A DNA stretch of 64,000 bases from Gammaproteobacteria bacterium (GTDB lineage Bacteria > Pseudomonadota > Gammaproteobacteria > Steroidobacterales > Steroidobacteraceae). Position numbers and translations under genes: made by a program. This document shows positions 17,689 to 26,468 of this stretch, one piece after another; position 1 is the first letter of the stretch, and each line of letters starts with the position of its first letter. The notes under the pieces are model-generated. The model had not been told where the DNA came from and ran no database searches. It worked only from the letters and a program-made list of their open reading frames with translations. The stretch spans positions 1 through 64,000 of the forward strand of contig JANXZG010000081.1 in the NCBI GenBank assembly GCA_025355645.1, read 5' to 3'.

Positions 17689-19058
17689 GCGGCCGGTCGC
17701 ATGGCACGCAACATGCCTTCCGCCTTGGCGCGGGTTTCGGCAAGTTCCTGCTCCGGGATGGAGTCGGCTACGATCCCGGCGCCGGCGCGGAAGCGCGCCG
17801 TCTGGCCCTGCACGGTGATGGTCCGTATCAGGATATTGAAGTCCCCGCTGCCATCGCGGTTCAGGTATCCAAGCGAGCCGGTGTAGGCGCCGCGGGCGCC
17901 GGACTCGAGCGCGCCGATGATCTGCATGCAGCGCACCTTCGGGCAGCCCGTGACGGTGCCGCCGGGGAACATGGCGCGTACAACCTGTACCGGCGAGACC
18001 TCGGGGCGCTTGCGACCACTGACGTTCGAGACGATGTGATGCACGTGCGCGTAGGTCTCAACACTCATGTATTCATCGACTCGCACGGAGCCCCCGATGC
18101 ACACGCGCCCAAGGTCATTGCGCTCAAGGTCGATCAGCATCACGTGCTCCGCACGTTCCTTTTCATTTGCCAGCAGCGTGCGGATCAGGGATGCATCGGC
18201 ATCGGCCGAGGCACCGCGCGGCCGAGTGCCCGCGATCGGCCGGGTCGAGACCAGACCATCGCGGATCGACACCAGGCGCTCGGGCGAGGAACTCAGCACC
18301 GCAAAATCCCCATGGCGCAGCAGGCCCGCAAAGGGACTCGGATTAGTCGCTCGCAGCCGTCGATATATTGCCACCGGATCAATCGGGACCGTGGCTGTCC
18401 CGCGCCACTGCCGCGACAGATTGGCCTGGTACACATCGCCCGCCGCAATGAACTCAAGCGCAGCGCGCACCGCCGCGAGGAATCGCTCCGGCGGATCCTC
18501 CTGCATCGCGATGCTCGCGAGCCTTGCGGCACTCGCCTCCGGCACGTCCGATTCGGGTAAGCCACTAGCATGGCGCGCAAAGCGATCCAGCAGCGCTTCG
18601 CTCCCGTGCTCACAGATAAGCCAAGCACGCATGGCGGAACGATCGCGTATCCAGGCGGCAGGCGTACGGATGGCAAGCGCCCCAAGCGGCTCGTCGTGGG
18701 CCGTAAGCAGTAGCGTCGGCTCGATCTCTGCAGCGATCTCATAACCGAGATAAACCAGCCAGCCGCCGAGGAAGGGCAGCTCATGCGCGACGGCCGGCAA
18801 GCGCAGCGTATTCCACCAGTTATCAAGGGCCTCCAGAAAGCCGCCTGCCCCCGCAGCCTGCGTGCCTTGCAGACGTTGCGCGGGGCCGAGCTGCAGGATC
18901 TCGCCGGAACTGATCGGCAGGATGTCGTAACGGCCGCTCGCCGCGTTAAGGGCGGCGGCCGCGCCGCTTTCCAAAAGTCCTGGGTAGTGCTCCGGATACC
19001 GGGAGACCAGCCTTAAGGGCTCAAAGTCGGCGGAAAATGAGCGAACCGTTGGTGCCAC
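17685..19058 (-). CDS. pabB: aminodeoxychorismate synthase component I
   Basis: Chorismate-utilising enzyme, 457 residues if it starts at GTG 19058. The frame is open to 19220, but that part only antisenses/overlaps fabF in a non-conserved composition; no ATG exists near the conserved N-terminus, so the start is uncertain. The catalytic half shows [37 protein letters not shown] and [15 protein letters not shown]. The residue equivalent to the E. coli PabB lysine of PIKGT is Ala here. Gene order with pabC supports p-aminobenzoate rather than anthranilate synthesis. Glutaminase component PabA is not in the window. It overlaps the fabF 3' end by 38 bases with this start. Confidence 0.87.
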   Translation of the reverse strand: MAPTVRSFSADFEPLRLVSRYPEHYPGLLESGAAAALNAASGRYDILPISSGEILQLGPAQRLQGTQAAGAGGFLEALDNWWNTLRLPAVAHELPFLGGWLVYLGYEIAAEIEPTLLLTAHDEPLGALAIRTPAAWIRDRSAMRAWLICEHGSEALLDRFARHASGLPESDVPEASAARLASIAMQEDPPERFLAAVRAALEFIAAGDVYQANLSRQWRGTATVPIDPVAIYRRLRATNPSPFAGLLRHGDFAVLSSSPERLVSIRDGLVSTRPIAGTRPRGASADADASLIRTLLANEKERAEHVMLIDLERNDLGRVCIGGSVRVDEYMSVETYAHVHHIVSNVSGRKRPEVSPVQVVRAMFPGGTVTGCPKVRCMQIIGALESGARGAYTGSLGYLNRDGSGDFNILIRTITVQGQTARFRAGAGIVADSIPEQELAETRAKAEGMLRAMRPAA

Positions 19059-20262
19059 CGAACCCAAAGGAATTGGACAGTGTGTGTTCGAGCCGCATCT
19101 GGCGCGCGGTTTTCGGAATGTAGTCGAGGTCGCAGCCGGCGCCGGGCTGCTCGAGGTTGATCGTCGGCGGCGCGACCTGGTCGCGCAGTGCCAGCACCGA
19201 GAATATCGCCTCCACCGCACCGGCGGCGCCGAGCAGATGACCGGTCATTGATTTTGTGGAGCTGACGGCGAGCTTGTCGGCCGCCGCGCCAAAAGCGCGG
19301 CGCATGGCGTTGGTCTCGGCGCGATCCCCGAGTTCGGTCGACGTCGCATGCGCGTTCACGTACTGGATCTGGTCGGGATTCAGGGCGGCGTCGCGCAGCG
19401 CGTTGACCATCGACTTGCGCGCGCCCTCGCCGTTTTCGGGCGGTGCCGTCACGTGATAGGCATCCCCGCTCATGCCAAAGCCGATGACCTCCGCGTAGAT
19501 GTTCGCGCCGCGCGCTTTAGCGTGCTCGTATTCCTCAAGCAGCATCGCGCCGGCGCCATCGCCCATGACGAAGCCATCGCGATCCTCGTCCCAAGGCCGG
19601 CTCGCCGCGGCCGGATCGTCGTTGCGGTGTGACAGCGCCTTGGCCTGGGAAAAGCCGCTCATTCCGGTCGGGCATAGCGCCATTTCCGAGCCGCCGGCAA
19701 GCATGGCATCGACATCGCCATACTGGATCAGGCGCATCGCGAGGCCGATCGCGTGCGTCGAGGTCGTGCAGGCGGTCGCGACCGCAAGGTTCGGGCCAGT
19801 CAGGTTGAAGATAATCGACAGGTGGCCGCTGACCAGGTTGATGATGCTGCCGGGGATGAAGAACGGCGAGACCTTCTTGGGCGAATGGGTCTCAAGGTAG
19901 CGATCATAGGCTTCCTCAATCGACTCAAGCCCGCCCATACCGGCGCCCATCATGATGCCCACGCGTTCGGTATTTGCCTCTGTGATCGTCAATCCGGAGT
20001 CGCGCATCGCCTGCATGCCGGCGACGACGCCGTATTGCATGAACGCGTCCATGCGGCGCGCTTCCTTGGGGCTGATGTAGGGCTCCAGGTCCAGAGCCCG
20101 GATTTCGCCGCCGAAGTGCACCGGGAAGTTGCTGGTGTCGAACCGGGTGACCGTTGCGATGCCGCTGCGACCGGCGACAATGGAATCCCATGCGCTCGCG
20201 ACATCGTTCCCCACCGGCGACACGATTCCTAAACCCGTGACGACGACACGTCGTTTGCTCAA
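19021..20262 (-). CDS. fabF: beta-ketoacyl-ACP synthase II
   Basis: Condensing enzyme of type II fatty-acid synthesis, 413 residues from TTG 20262. TTG is chosen because GAGGAG lies 6 bases upstream and the protein then begins [18 protein letters not shown]; the open frame to 20472 is spurious extension. The catalytic Cys165 is in [10 protein letters not shown]. The two histidines are in [11 protein letters not shown] and [15 protein letters not shown], and the C-terminus ends in the usual [14 protein letters not shown]. It follows acpP by about 64 bases. Confidence 0.95.
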   Translation of the reverse strand: MSKRRVVVTGLGIVSPVGNDVASAWDSIVAGRSGIATVTRFDTSNFPVHFGGEIRALDLEPYISPKEARRMDAFMQYGVVAGMQAMRDSGLTITEANTERVGIMMGAGMGGLESIEEAYDRYLETHSPKKVSPFFIPGSIINLVSGHLSIIFNLTGPNLAVATACTTSTHAIGLAMRLIQYGDVDAMLAGGSEMALCPTGMSGFSQAKALSHRNDDPAAASRPWDEDRDGFVMGDGAGAMLLEEYEHAKARGANIYAEVIGFGMSGDAYHVTAPPENGEGARKSMVNALRDAALNPDQIQYVNAHATSTELGDRAETNAMRRAFGAAADKLAVSSTKSMTGHLLGAAGAVEAIFSVLALRDQVAPPTINLEQPGAGCDLDYIPKTARQMRLEHTLSNSFGFGGTNGSLIFRRL

Positions 20263-20326
20263 CGGCGACTCCTCATAACACCGACCGCGAACGCCTGCGG
20301 CGCCCGCCCTCACCCCTGGATGCGGA

Positions 20327-20569
20327 TTAAGCCTTGGTCTTGTGCGAGCTGATGTAGTCGATGGCCTGCTGCACCGTGGTGATCTTCTCGGCATCTTCGT
20401 CCGGAATCTCCGTCTCGAATTCTTCCTCGAGCGCCATGACCAGCTCGACCGTATCCAGCGAGTCGGCGCCAAGATCGTCGACGAACGAGGCTGCGTTGGT
20501 GACTTCTTCTTCCTTCACGCCCAATTGCTCAGCGACAATTTTCTTTACTTGCTGCTCAACCGTACTCAT
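20327..20569 (-). CDS. acpP: acyl carrier protein
   Basis: Acidic 80-residue carrier protein with the phosphopantetheine attachment motif [18 protein letters not shown]; Ser37 is the modified residue. It has ATG at 20569 with a GAGG-like SD. It carries growing acyl chains for FabD, FabG and FabF encoded around it. A hairpin terminator candidate and a separate -10 element upstream suggest it is also transcribed independently of fabD-fabG. Confidence 0.97.
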   Translation of the reverse strand: MSTVEQQVKKIVAEQLGVKEEEVTNAASFVDDLGADSLDTVELVMALEEEFETEIPDEDAEKITTVQQAIDYISSHKTKA

Positions 20570-20653
20570 CGTTTTGGTGTCCTCTCGGAGTTGGGTATGT
20601 GCGCCGTTGTAGTACGGCCGTATCGGCCAGCCTCACCTGCCGGCAGGCCGCGT

Positions 20654-20659
20654 ATTTTA
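20654..20659 (-). promoter_or_regulatory. possible -10 element of acpP
   Basis: TAAAAT on the minus strand, ~85 bases before the acpP ATG; the -35 is weak. The 5' UTR contains two perfect palindromes, CCTGCCGGCAGG (20636-20647) and TACGGCCGTA (20613-20622), of unknown role. Confidence 0.35.
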
Positions 20660-20726
20660 TGTGAACCCGGGCCCCTAGGCTACCTTAAACGCCGTGGGCA
20701 ATGCCGAAGGGCGGGGATTTCTTGCT

Positions 20727-20751
20727 AAAAAGGCAACTTGACGGCCCTTTT
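20727..20751 (-). terminator. terminator-like hairpin after fabG
   Basis: AAAAGGGC and GCCTTTTT on the minus strand form an 8-bp stem with one G-U pair and a 9-base loop. The T-run is the 3' arm itself, starting at the fabG stop codon. It probably attenuates read-through from fabD-fabG into acpP. Confidence 0.5.
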
Positions 20752-21485
20752 CACGCCATGTACATGCCACCGTTCACGTGCAGCGTCTCGCCGGTGATGT
20801 AGGCGGCCTCTGGCCCGGCCAGGAATGCGGCGGCGGCGGCAATCTCGGCCGGCAGGCCCAGCCGGCCAAGCGGGATCTGGGCATACAGCGCGGTGCGCTG
20901 CACCTGATCGAGGCCACGGGTCATGTCGGTGTCGATGAATCCGGGCGCAATCGCGTTCACCGTGATGCCGCGCGAGCCAATCTCGCGCGCCAGCGACTTG
21001 GTGAACCCGAGCATGCCGGCCTTTGCGGCCGAATAATTCGCCTGCCCCGGGTTGCCGGTGGCTGCGACGACGGAGGAGATGTTGATGATGCGGCCCTTGC
21101 GCGCCTTCATCATGCCGCGCAGCACCGCCTTCGACAAACGAAACACCGACGCGAGATTGGTATTCAGCACCGCCTCCCAGTCCTCGCTCTTCATGCGCAG
21201 CAGCAGCATGTCGCGGGTGATGCCGGCGTTGTTGCAAAGGATGCTGACGGGCCCCTCCTTCGCTTCGATATCGCCGATCAATGCGTCGATCGAGGCCTGG
21301 CTTGCGACGTCGAGCAGGGCACCGCGACCGCCGCTTTCTTTCAGCGTCTCGCCGATGCGCAGCGCACCCGCTTCGGTGGTTGCAGTACCGATGACCCGGG
21401 CACCGTCGCGCGCCAGGCGCTCGGCAATCGCTGCACCAATGCCGCGCGAGGCCCCGGTAACCAACGCAATTTCACCGTTCAGCAT
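20751..21485 (-). CDS. fabG: 3-oxoacyl-ACP reductase
   Basis: NADPH-dependent SDR enzyme of 244 residues from ATG 21485; the longer frame to 21626 lies inside fabD. Cofactor motif TGASRGIG (10-17), NNAG (85-88), catalytic Ser137 or Ser138, Tyr151 and Lys155 in NYSAAKAG, and the C-terminal GETLHVNGGMYM. It starts 5 bases after the fabD stop. It reduces beta-ketoacyl-ACP in elongation. Confidence 0.95.
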   Translation of the reverse strand: MLNGEIALVTGASRGIGAAIAERLARDGARVIGTATTEAGALRIGETLKESGGRGALLDVASQASIDALIGDIEAKEGPVSILCNNAGITRDMLLLRMKSEDWEAVLNTNLASVFRLSKAVLRGMMKARKGRIINISSVVAATGNPGQANYSAAKAGMLGFTKSLAREIGSRGITVNAIAPGFIDTDMTRGLDQVQRTALYAQIPLGRLGLPAEIAAAAAFLAGPEAAYITGETLHVNGGMYMA

Positions 21486-21490
21486 GATCT

Positions 21491-22444
21491 TTATATCCTC
21501 CCCGTCGAGCCGACCGCGGTCAGCGCATCCTGCAGGGCTTTGGGATCCTCGAGCGCGATCATGGCGAGGTTGCGGTTCTTGTCGACACGGCGATTCAGGC
21601 TGGTCAGCACTCTGCCCGGTCCGCATTCGAACACATGCGTCGCGCCGGCCGTGATTATCGTGCGCACTGTCGCGGCCCAGTAGACCGGTGTATGCAGTTG
21701 CTTCACGAGCCCGGCGCGGATCGATTCCGCGCCTACATGCTCCTTGATCTCGACGCCATAGACGGCCGGGCCCTGCGTCGCGCGGACCGGCACCTTCTCG
21801 AGCTGCTCGCGCAGGCGTATCGCCGCCGGCATCATCAACGAGCTGTGGGACGGGACGCTGATCGGCAGGGGCACCGCGCGCTTAGCGCCGCGGGCAGTGG
21901 CGGCTGCGATCGCCCTTGCGACCGCCGCGGTGTTCCCGGCAATCACCACCTGGCCGGGTGCGTTGAAGTTGACCGCCTCCACCACTTCGCCCTGCGCCGC
22001 CTCCTCGCAGGCGGCCTCGACGTCGATATCCTCGAGCCCCAGGATCGCAGCCATCGCGCCCTGACCGCGCGGGACTGCCATCTGCATGGCCTGGGCTCGA
22101 AACTTTACGAGCGCAACCGCCGTCCTGAACTCGATGCTGCCGGCCGCCACGAGCGCCGAGAATTCCCCGAGGCTGTGCCCAGCCATCATGTCAGGCTGCG
22201 TGCCGCCGCGCTCGCGCCATAGCCGGTAGGTTGCAACCCCGGCGGCCAACATTGCCGGCTGGGTGCATTCGGTGGCATTCAGCGCAAGCTCCGGCCCTTC
22301 CTGGCATAGCTTCCATAGGTCGTAACCGAGCACCTCGGAGGCTTGCGCAAAGGTGGCCTGGATGACCGGCGACCCCTTGGCGAGCGACGCCATCATGCCG
22401 ATCGACTGGGAGCCCTGGCCCGGGAATACAAACGCTAAGGACAT
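21491..22444 (-). CDS. fabD: malonyl-CoA:ACP transacylase
   Basis: 317 residues. It begins LAFVFPGQGSQSIGM and has the active-site motif GHSLGE with nucleophile Ser91, and the catalytic histidine in PISVPSHSSLM. It charges AcpP with malonate. It is the first fatty-acid gene of the cluster; upstream on the same strand is rhombosortase rather than the usual rpmF-plsX-fabH. Confidence 0.95.
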   Translation of the reverse strand: MSLAFVFPGQGSQSIGMMASLAKGSPVIQATFAQASEVLGYDLWKLCQEGPELALNATECTQPAMLAAGVATYRLWRERGGTQPDMMAGHSLGEFSALVAAGSIEFRTAVALVKFRAQAMQMAVPRGQGAMAAILGLEDIDVEAACEEAAQGEVVEAVNFNAPGQVVIAGNTAAVARAIAAATARGAKRAVPLPISVPSHSSLMMPAAIRLREQLEKVPVRATQGPAVYGVEIKEHVGAESIRAGLVKQLHTPVYWAATVRTIITAGATHVFECGPGRVLTSLNRRVDKNRNLAMIALEDPKALQDALTAVGSTGRI

Positions 22445-22459
22445 AGGCTTAAGGCACCT

Positions 22460-23110
22460 TCAGGACGGCATCCGCCGCTCAATTATAACGAGTCGCCAGC
22501 ATAGCGCAGCGCCCACGAGGAAACCTGCAGCCGCGCCGTAGATATGCGCATCGATAACGACCAGCGCGACGCCATGGCCGCCGCCATGCTGATAGCGTTC
22601 CAGCGCCAGCTTGAAAAGGCCGGCACCCAGCAGCAGCCAGCGGTCCCAGGCGCGCGTGGCCAGATGGCGCGCGACGCCTGCAGCCATGATCGCATGTAGC
22701 ACACCTGAAGCACCGACATACCAAGTCACGTCGGGACTCAACCACCACAGCCCGCAGCTGATCGCGAGCGCTCCCGAGAGCACGATGATCAGCCAATCAA
22801 CGGCATCATAATCGGAGGCGAACAGTGCCCAGATCAATACGAGCCCGAGTTCATTGAGCAACAGGTGATGCAGGTCCAGATGCACAAGGTGCGCGGTCAA
22901 CAGCCGCCACCAGCCACCTGCCGCAATCGCGGCGCGATCATATTGCAAGCCGAGCGTCGCGCTGTCGCCTAATACCCACAGCCCGTCCAGCAGCGCCATA
23001 ATCAGCAGCAACCAAATCCAGCGATCATGGTCCCACTGAAGCGCGTGCAGGATTTCGTTGCCCCTGAGGCGCCCGGTACGCGCTTTGGGACGGTGTTTTT
23101 TTGGTATCAT
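22460..23110 (-). CDS. rrtA: rhombosortase
   Basis: Rhomboid-family intramembrane serine protease of 216 residues with about six membrane segments. Motifs are [14 protein letters not shown] (77-90), the serine motif GASGVLHA (Ser135) and the second catalytic residue His189 in [10 protein letters not shown]. This pattern is that of rhombosortases, which process GlyGly-CTERM proteins, often type II secretion substrates. It diverges from the T2SS operon; its ATG at 23110 lies on the -10 element of gspG, so either the start is further in or the two compete. No GlyGly-CTERM substrate is seen in this window. Confidence 0.85.
   Translation of the reverse strand: MIPKKHRPKARTGRLRGNEILHALQWDHDRWIWLLLIMALLDGLWVLGDSATLGLQYDRAAIAAGGWWRLLTAHLVHLDLHHLLLNELGLVLIWALFASDYDAVDWLIIVLSGALAISCGLWWLSPDVTWYVGASGVLHAIMAAGVARHLATRAWDRWLLLGAGLFKLALERYQHGGGHGVALVVIDAHIYGAAAGFLVGAALCWRLVIIERRMPS
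23102..23110 (+). promoter_or_regulatory. extended -10 promoter of the gsp operon
   Basis: TGG-TATCAT, with TATCAT at 23105-23110, follows a T-rich stretch; the -35 near 23082 is poor. The start would be ~23117, 18 bases before the gspG ATG, leaving the GAGG at 23124-23127 as its SD. Confidence 0.45.
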
Positions 23111-23134
23111 TTAAGGACTTACCGAGGTCACTTT

Positions 23135-23584
23135 ATGCACTCTCGCTCGCGCGGTTTCACGTTGATCGAAATTATGGTCGTGGTGGTCATTCTCGCAGTG
23201 CTGGGCGCACTCGTGGTACCTAAAATCCTCGAAAATGTCGACAAGGCGCGCGTAACGCGCGCCAAGAGTGATATTCAGGCCATCGAGACTGCGCTCGACC
23301 TGTACCGCTTGGACAACTTCAAGTATCCGACCTCGGAGCAGGGATTGCAGGCGCTGGTCACGCCCCCGGCTGATCCGACGATCACGAATTACCGCAGCGG
23401 CGGCTATCTGAAGTCCCCGCCCGTCGATCCCTGGAACAACCTGTATCAGTACCAGAGCCCGGGGGCGGACGGCCGCGAGTACGAGATCGTCTCCTACGGG
23501 CGCGACGGCAAGCCCGGTGGCGAGGGCTATGATGCGGATATCGACACAGCCACGATGGATCAGGTTCCAGCGCAGAGAAATTAG
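23135..23584 (+). CDS. gspG: type II secretion major pseudopilin GspG
   Basis: 149 residues from ATG 23135 (GAGG 7 bases upstream). The prepilin cleavage and N-methylation site is [19 protein letters not shown], with Gly -1 and Glu +5. The C-terminal calcium-binding beta region has [23 protein letters not shown] and GYDADI. It forms the main pseudopilus of the T2SS. It is first of gspGHIJKLMN, all on the plus strand and mostly overlapping. Confidence 0.96.
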   Translation: MHSRSRGFTLIEIMVVVVILAVLGALVVPKILENVDKARVTRAKSDIQAIETALDLYRLDNFKYPTSEQGLQALVTPPADPTITNYRSGGYLKSPPVDPWNNLYQYQSPGADGREYEIVSYGRDGKPGGEGYDADIDTATMDQVPAQRN

Positions 23585-23608
23585 CCTGCGGATGCGGGAA
23601 TCGTAAAA

Positions 23609-24169
23609 ATGCGCAGCGGCATCGCCGGGGTCCGCGGGTTCACGCTCGTCGAGATACTCGTCGTGATCGTGATCATGGCGATCGTGATCTCCCTTGCCGT
23701 GCTCTCGATCGGCGTGACCGGGCGCGATACCCAGATAGACCAGGAAAGCCAGCGCATCGAGGGACTCATCGACATGCTGCATGAACGCGCGCTGATCGAA
23801 GGGCACGACTTCGGCCTGCGCCTCGAACCCAACGCCTATGAATTCGTTGCCTATGACACGCGCCGCGGACAATGGGTGGCGCTCGACCAGGAGCGCGAAT
23901 TCCGGCGTCGTAATCTGCCACCAGGGCTGGTCTTCCTGCTCGAGCTCGACTCGCGCGAAGTGGTGCTGAAGCCGAAAGACCCGAATCTCTCGAGCGATAC
24001 GCCGGCACCGCCGCAGCTGGCGATCGCCGCGAGTGGCGACAGCACGCCGTTTCGCATCACGCTGGTGCGTGAGGAAACCCGGGCGCGCGCCTTGATCAGC
24101 GGCGATTCGCTGGGCCGCTTGACGCGGCGCAGTTCCGACCAAGCGAACCTGCCCGAAAAGGCCTCATGA
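23609..24169 (+). CDS. gspH: type II secretion minor pseudopilin GspH
   Basis: 186 residues with prepilin site RGFTLVEILVVIVIMAIV, Glu5 of the mature protein intact. The rest is the beta-rich GspH globular domain with QRIEGLIDMLHERALIEGHDFGLRL typical of the family (here split over about residues 50-75). It lies 24 bases after gspG and its stop overlaps gspI (ATGA). Located in the inner membrane before incorporation near the pseudopilus tip. Confidence 0.9.
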   Translation: MRSGIAGVRGFTLVEILVVIVIMAIVISLAVLSIGVTGRDTQIDQESQRIEGLIDMLHERALIEGHDFGLRLEPNAYEFVAYDTRRGQWVALDQEREFRRRNLPPGLVFLLELDSREVVLKPKDPNLSSDTPAPPQLAIAASGDSTPFRITLVREETRARALISGDSLGRLTRRSSDQANLPEKAS

Positions 24170-24855
24170 GAACCCGCCGGGAAGACGGCTTCACGCTGAT
24201 TGAGGTGCTGGTGGCGCTCGCGGTCATCGCGATAGGCCTGTCGGCGCTGATGAGCGCAATCAGCGGTACCGCGAGCGCGAGCGGGTATCTGCGCCTGAAA
24301 GCGCAGGCGCAGTGGATTGCCCTGAACCGCCTGATCGAAGTGCGCCTGAACATGCAGAAGTTCGCGACCAGCACCGACACCGGCGAGCTCGATTACGCCG
24401 GCCAGCACTGGCATTACGATACCCGTTATTTCGAAACCGGCATTCCCACCATGCAGCGCGTGGTGGTGCGGGTATGGGCGGGCAAAGCGGATACCAAAAG
24501 CAATCCGCTCGGCGAGTACACAGGGTTCGTCGGCACGGCGCTGGCGAGCGCGGGCACCTCGAACGCGGTCGACTGGACCGCCGGCAGTACGGCGACGCCG
24601 TTGTTTGGCGCTGCGCCCGGCAACGGCACCACGTCCCCGGCGACGCCCTTGCCTGTTCCCGGCATGTCGCGCGGCATCGGGGGCAGCCAGCAACAAGGGG
24701 GCCTCGGCCTCGATAGCAGCAGCGGCGATAACTTAGGCGGCGATGGCTTCGGGGACAGCCTTGGCACGAACAGCAATAGCAGTGGCAGCAGCAGCGGGGG
24801 CGACAGCTCGAGCAGCGGTGGGCTGCAAAATGACTCATCGGGTGGCTCACCATGA
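24166..24855 (+). CDS. gspI: type II secretion minor pseudopilin GspI with long Ser/Gly tail
   Basis: Pseudopilin with site DGFTLIEVLVALAVIAIGLSALM and the GspI-type alpha-helix WIALNRLIEVRL. The core domain matches only the first ~130 residues. After about residue 145 the chain is a disordered Gly/Ser/Asn/Gln-rich extension ending in repeated SSSGG-type runs, making 229 residues against ~120-130 for most GspI. The reading frame is intact and overlaps gspJ by ATGA, so the tail is translated in frame rather than created by a frameshift. Its role is unknown. Confidence 0.9.
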   Translation: MRTRREDGFTLIEVLVALAVIAIGLSALMSAISGTASASGYLRLKAQAQWIALNRLIEVRLNMQKFATSTDTGELDYAGQHWHYDTRYFETGIPTMQRVVVRVWAGKADTKSNPLGEYTGFVGTALASAGTSNAVDWTAGSTATPLFGAAPGNGTTSPATPLPVPGMSRGIGGSQQQGGLGLDSSSGDNLGGDGFGDSLGTNSNSSGSSSGGDSSSSGGLQNDSSGGSP

Positions 24856-25463
24856 GCCGCAGGATCGGCGGCTTCACGCTGGTTGAGATGCTGGTCGCGC
24901 TCGTAATCATGGCGATCATGGCCGCGCTCGGCTACGGCATCTATCGACAGGCGCGCATCGGCTCGGAACGGGCCGGGGAGTCGCTTGCGCGCACGCGTGA
25001 GGTCGAGTTCGGGCTGCGCATCATGGTGCAGGATTTTTCGCAGATCATGCCGCGTCCGGTACGCAACCCGCTCGGCGACTCGCGCCTGCCGGCACTGCGA
25101 GGGGGCACCGGCGCGCCGACGATCGTGGACCTGACACGCGGCGGCTGGTCAAATACCGCAGGGCTGCAGCGCAGTACACTGCAGCGCGTCTCCTACCAGC
25201 TCATCAATAACAGCCTGCAGCGCAGCTACCAGAGCGTGCTCGATGCGACCACCACAAACCAGCCGATCACGCAGAATCTGCTGACCAACGTCAATTCGAT
25301 CCAGTTGAACTACCTGGACCAGAATCACAGCTGGGCGCCCCTGTGGCCCGCGCCGGCGCTGCCGCCGAACGAGCAATTGTTTTCGCGCCCGCTTGCGATC
25401 GAGATCCTGATTGATTTCAAGGACTGGGGGAAAGTGCGGCGCTTGGTGGAGGTCGCAGGATGA
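24852..25463 (+). CDS. gspJ: type II secretion minor pseudopilin GspJ
   Basis: 203 residues. Prepilin site GGFTLVEMLVALVIMAIMAALG, then GspJ-type REVEFGLRIMVQDFSQIMPRPVR (about residues 48-70) and a C-terminal segment with PLAIEILIDFKDWGKVRRLVEV. Start and stop both overlap neighbours (ATGA). It should form the tip complex with GspI, GspK and GspH. Confidence 0.93.
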   Translation: MSRRIGGFTLVEMLVALVIMAIMAALGYGIYRQARIGSERAGESLARTREVEFGLRIMVQDFSQIMPRPVRNPLGDSRLPALRGGTGAPTIVDLTRGGWSNTAGLQRSTLQRVSYQLINNSLQRSYQSVLDATTTNQPITQNLLTNVNSIQLNYLDQNHSWAPLWPAPALPPNEQLFSRPLAIEILIDFKDWGKVRRLVEVAG

Positions 25464-26461
25464 GGCGCCGCTATCAAGGTGGCGCGCCGCGCCAGCGCGG
25501 CGTCGCACTGATCATCGCGCTCGTGCTGGTGGCGCTCGCGACCATCCTCGCCTGGAAAATATCGTTTCAGGGCTATCTTGAGCGGCGCCGTGCGACCGGC
25601 TTCCTGGCCGCCGAACAGGCGCTTCAGTTCGGCATGGGCGCCGAGGCGCTCGCTGCCGATATCCTGGCGCGCGACCTGCAGTCGAGCAAACAGTTCACGC
25701 TTGCGCAGGACTGGGCGCAGCCGAGCCAGCCCCTCCCGATCAGTGCCCCCAGCGACCCGGACGGCGAGCCTATCGGCACGCTGCAGGGCAGCCTCGAGGA
25801 CATGCAGGGACGGTTCAACCTGAATACGCTCGGCCACCTGATCCCGCAAAACGGCAAGATGGTGCAGGATCCGCAGCCGCTGCTACAGTTTCAGCGCCTG
25901 CTCGTCTCGCTGAACATCGAGCCGAAGTGGGCCGGCATCGCGCGCGACTGGATCGACGCGGACATCGTTCCGGGCGAGCCGGATGGTGCCGAGGACGCGG
26001 TCTACACGGCGCAGACGCCGCCCTACCTGACCGGCAACTGGCCGATGACGAGCACCAGCGAACTGCTGGCCCTGCCCGGCTTTGGCCTCGATCGCTACCA
26101 GAGGCTCGCGCCCTTTGTCACGGCCCTGCCGACGGCAATCCCGTCGATCAATGTGTGCACAGCGTCCGCGCGAGTGCTCGAGAGCCTGGCGGATAATCTG
26201 GCGGGCGAGTGGTCGACAAATCCGGACGCGCTGGTCACGGGGCGCAAGGGCGGCTGTTTTCCCGATATCAACACCGTCAAGACCATCGCGGGCAGCGCCA
26301 ATGCAGGCGCCATTGCCGCTATCATCACGGATGGCACGGCCTATTTCCTGCTCACGACACACGTGGCGCTTGGCACGTCGGAGTTCACCTTGTACAGTCT
26401 TTTGTCGCTGGGCCAGGGTGGCAAGGTAACGCCACTGCTACGCACTTTCGGGACACTTTGA
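25460..26461 (+). CDS. gspK: type II secretion minor pseudopilin GspK
   Basis: 333 residues. The atypical N-terminus QRGVALIIALVLVALATILAW lacks the Glu+5, as in other GspK proteins. The large helical insertion domain includes DMQGRFNLN, RDWIDAD, a PGEPDGAEDAVYTAQTPPY loop and LLALPGFG. GspK caps the pseudopilus. It overlaps the gspJ stop and lies 7 bases before gspL. Confidence 0.94.
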   Translation: MRRRYQGGAPRQRGVALIIALVLVALATILAWKISFQGYLERRRATGFLAAEQALQFGMGAEALAADILARDLQSSKQFTLAQDWAQPSQPLPISAPSDPDGEPIGTLQGSLEDMQGRFNLNTLGHLIPQNGKMVQDPQPLLQFQRLLVSLNIEPKWAGIARDWIDADIVPGEPDGAEDAVYTAQTPPYLTGNWPMTSTSELLALPGFGLDRYQRLAPFVTALPTAIPSINVCTASARVLESLADNLAGEWSTNPDALVTGRKGGCFPDINTVKTIAGSANAGAIAAIITDGTAYFLLTTHVALGTSEFTLYSLLSLGQGGKVTPLLRTFGTL

Positions 26462-26468
26462 ATAACCT

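Noticed and set aside
23111..24142. 343-codon minus-strand open frame opposite gspG/gspH
   Set aside because: Shadow of two genes with clear prepilin signals.
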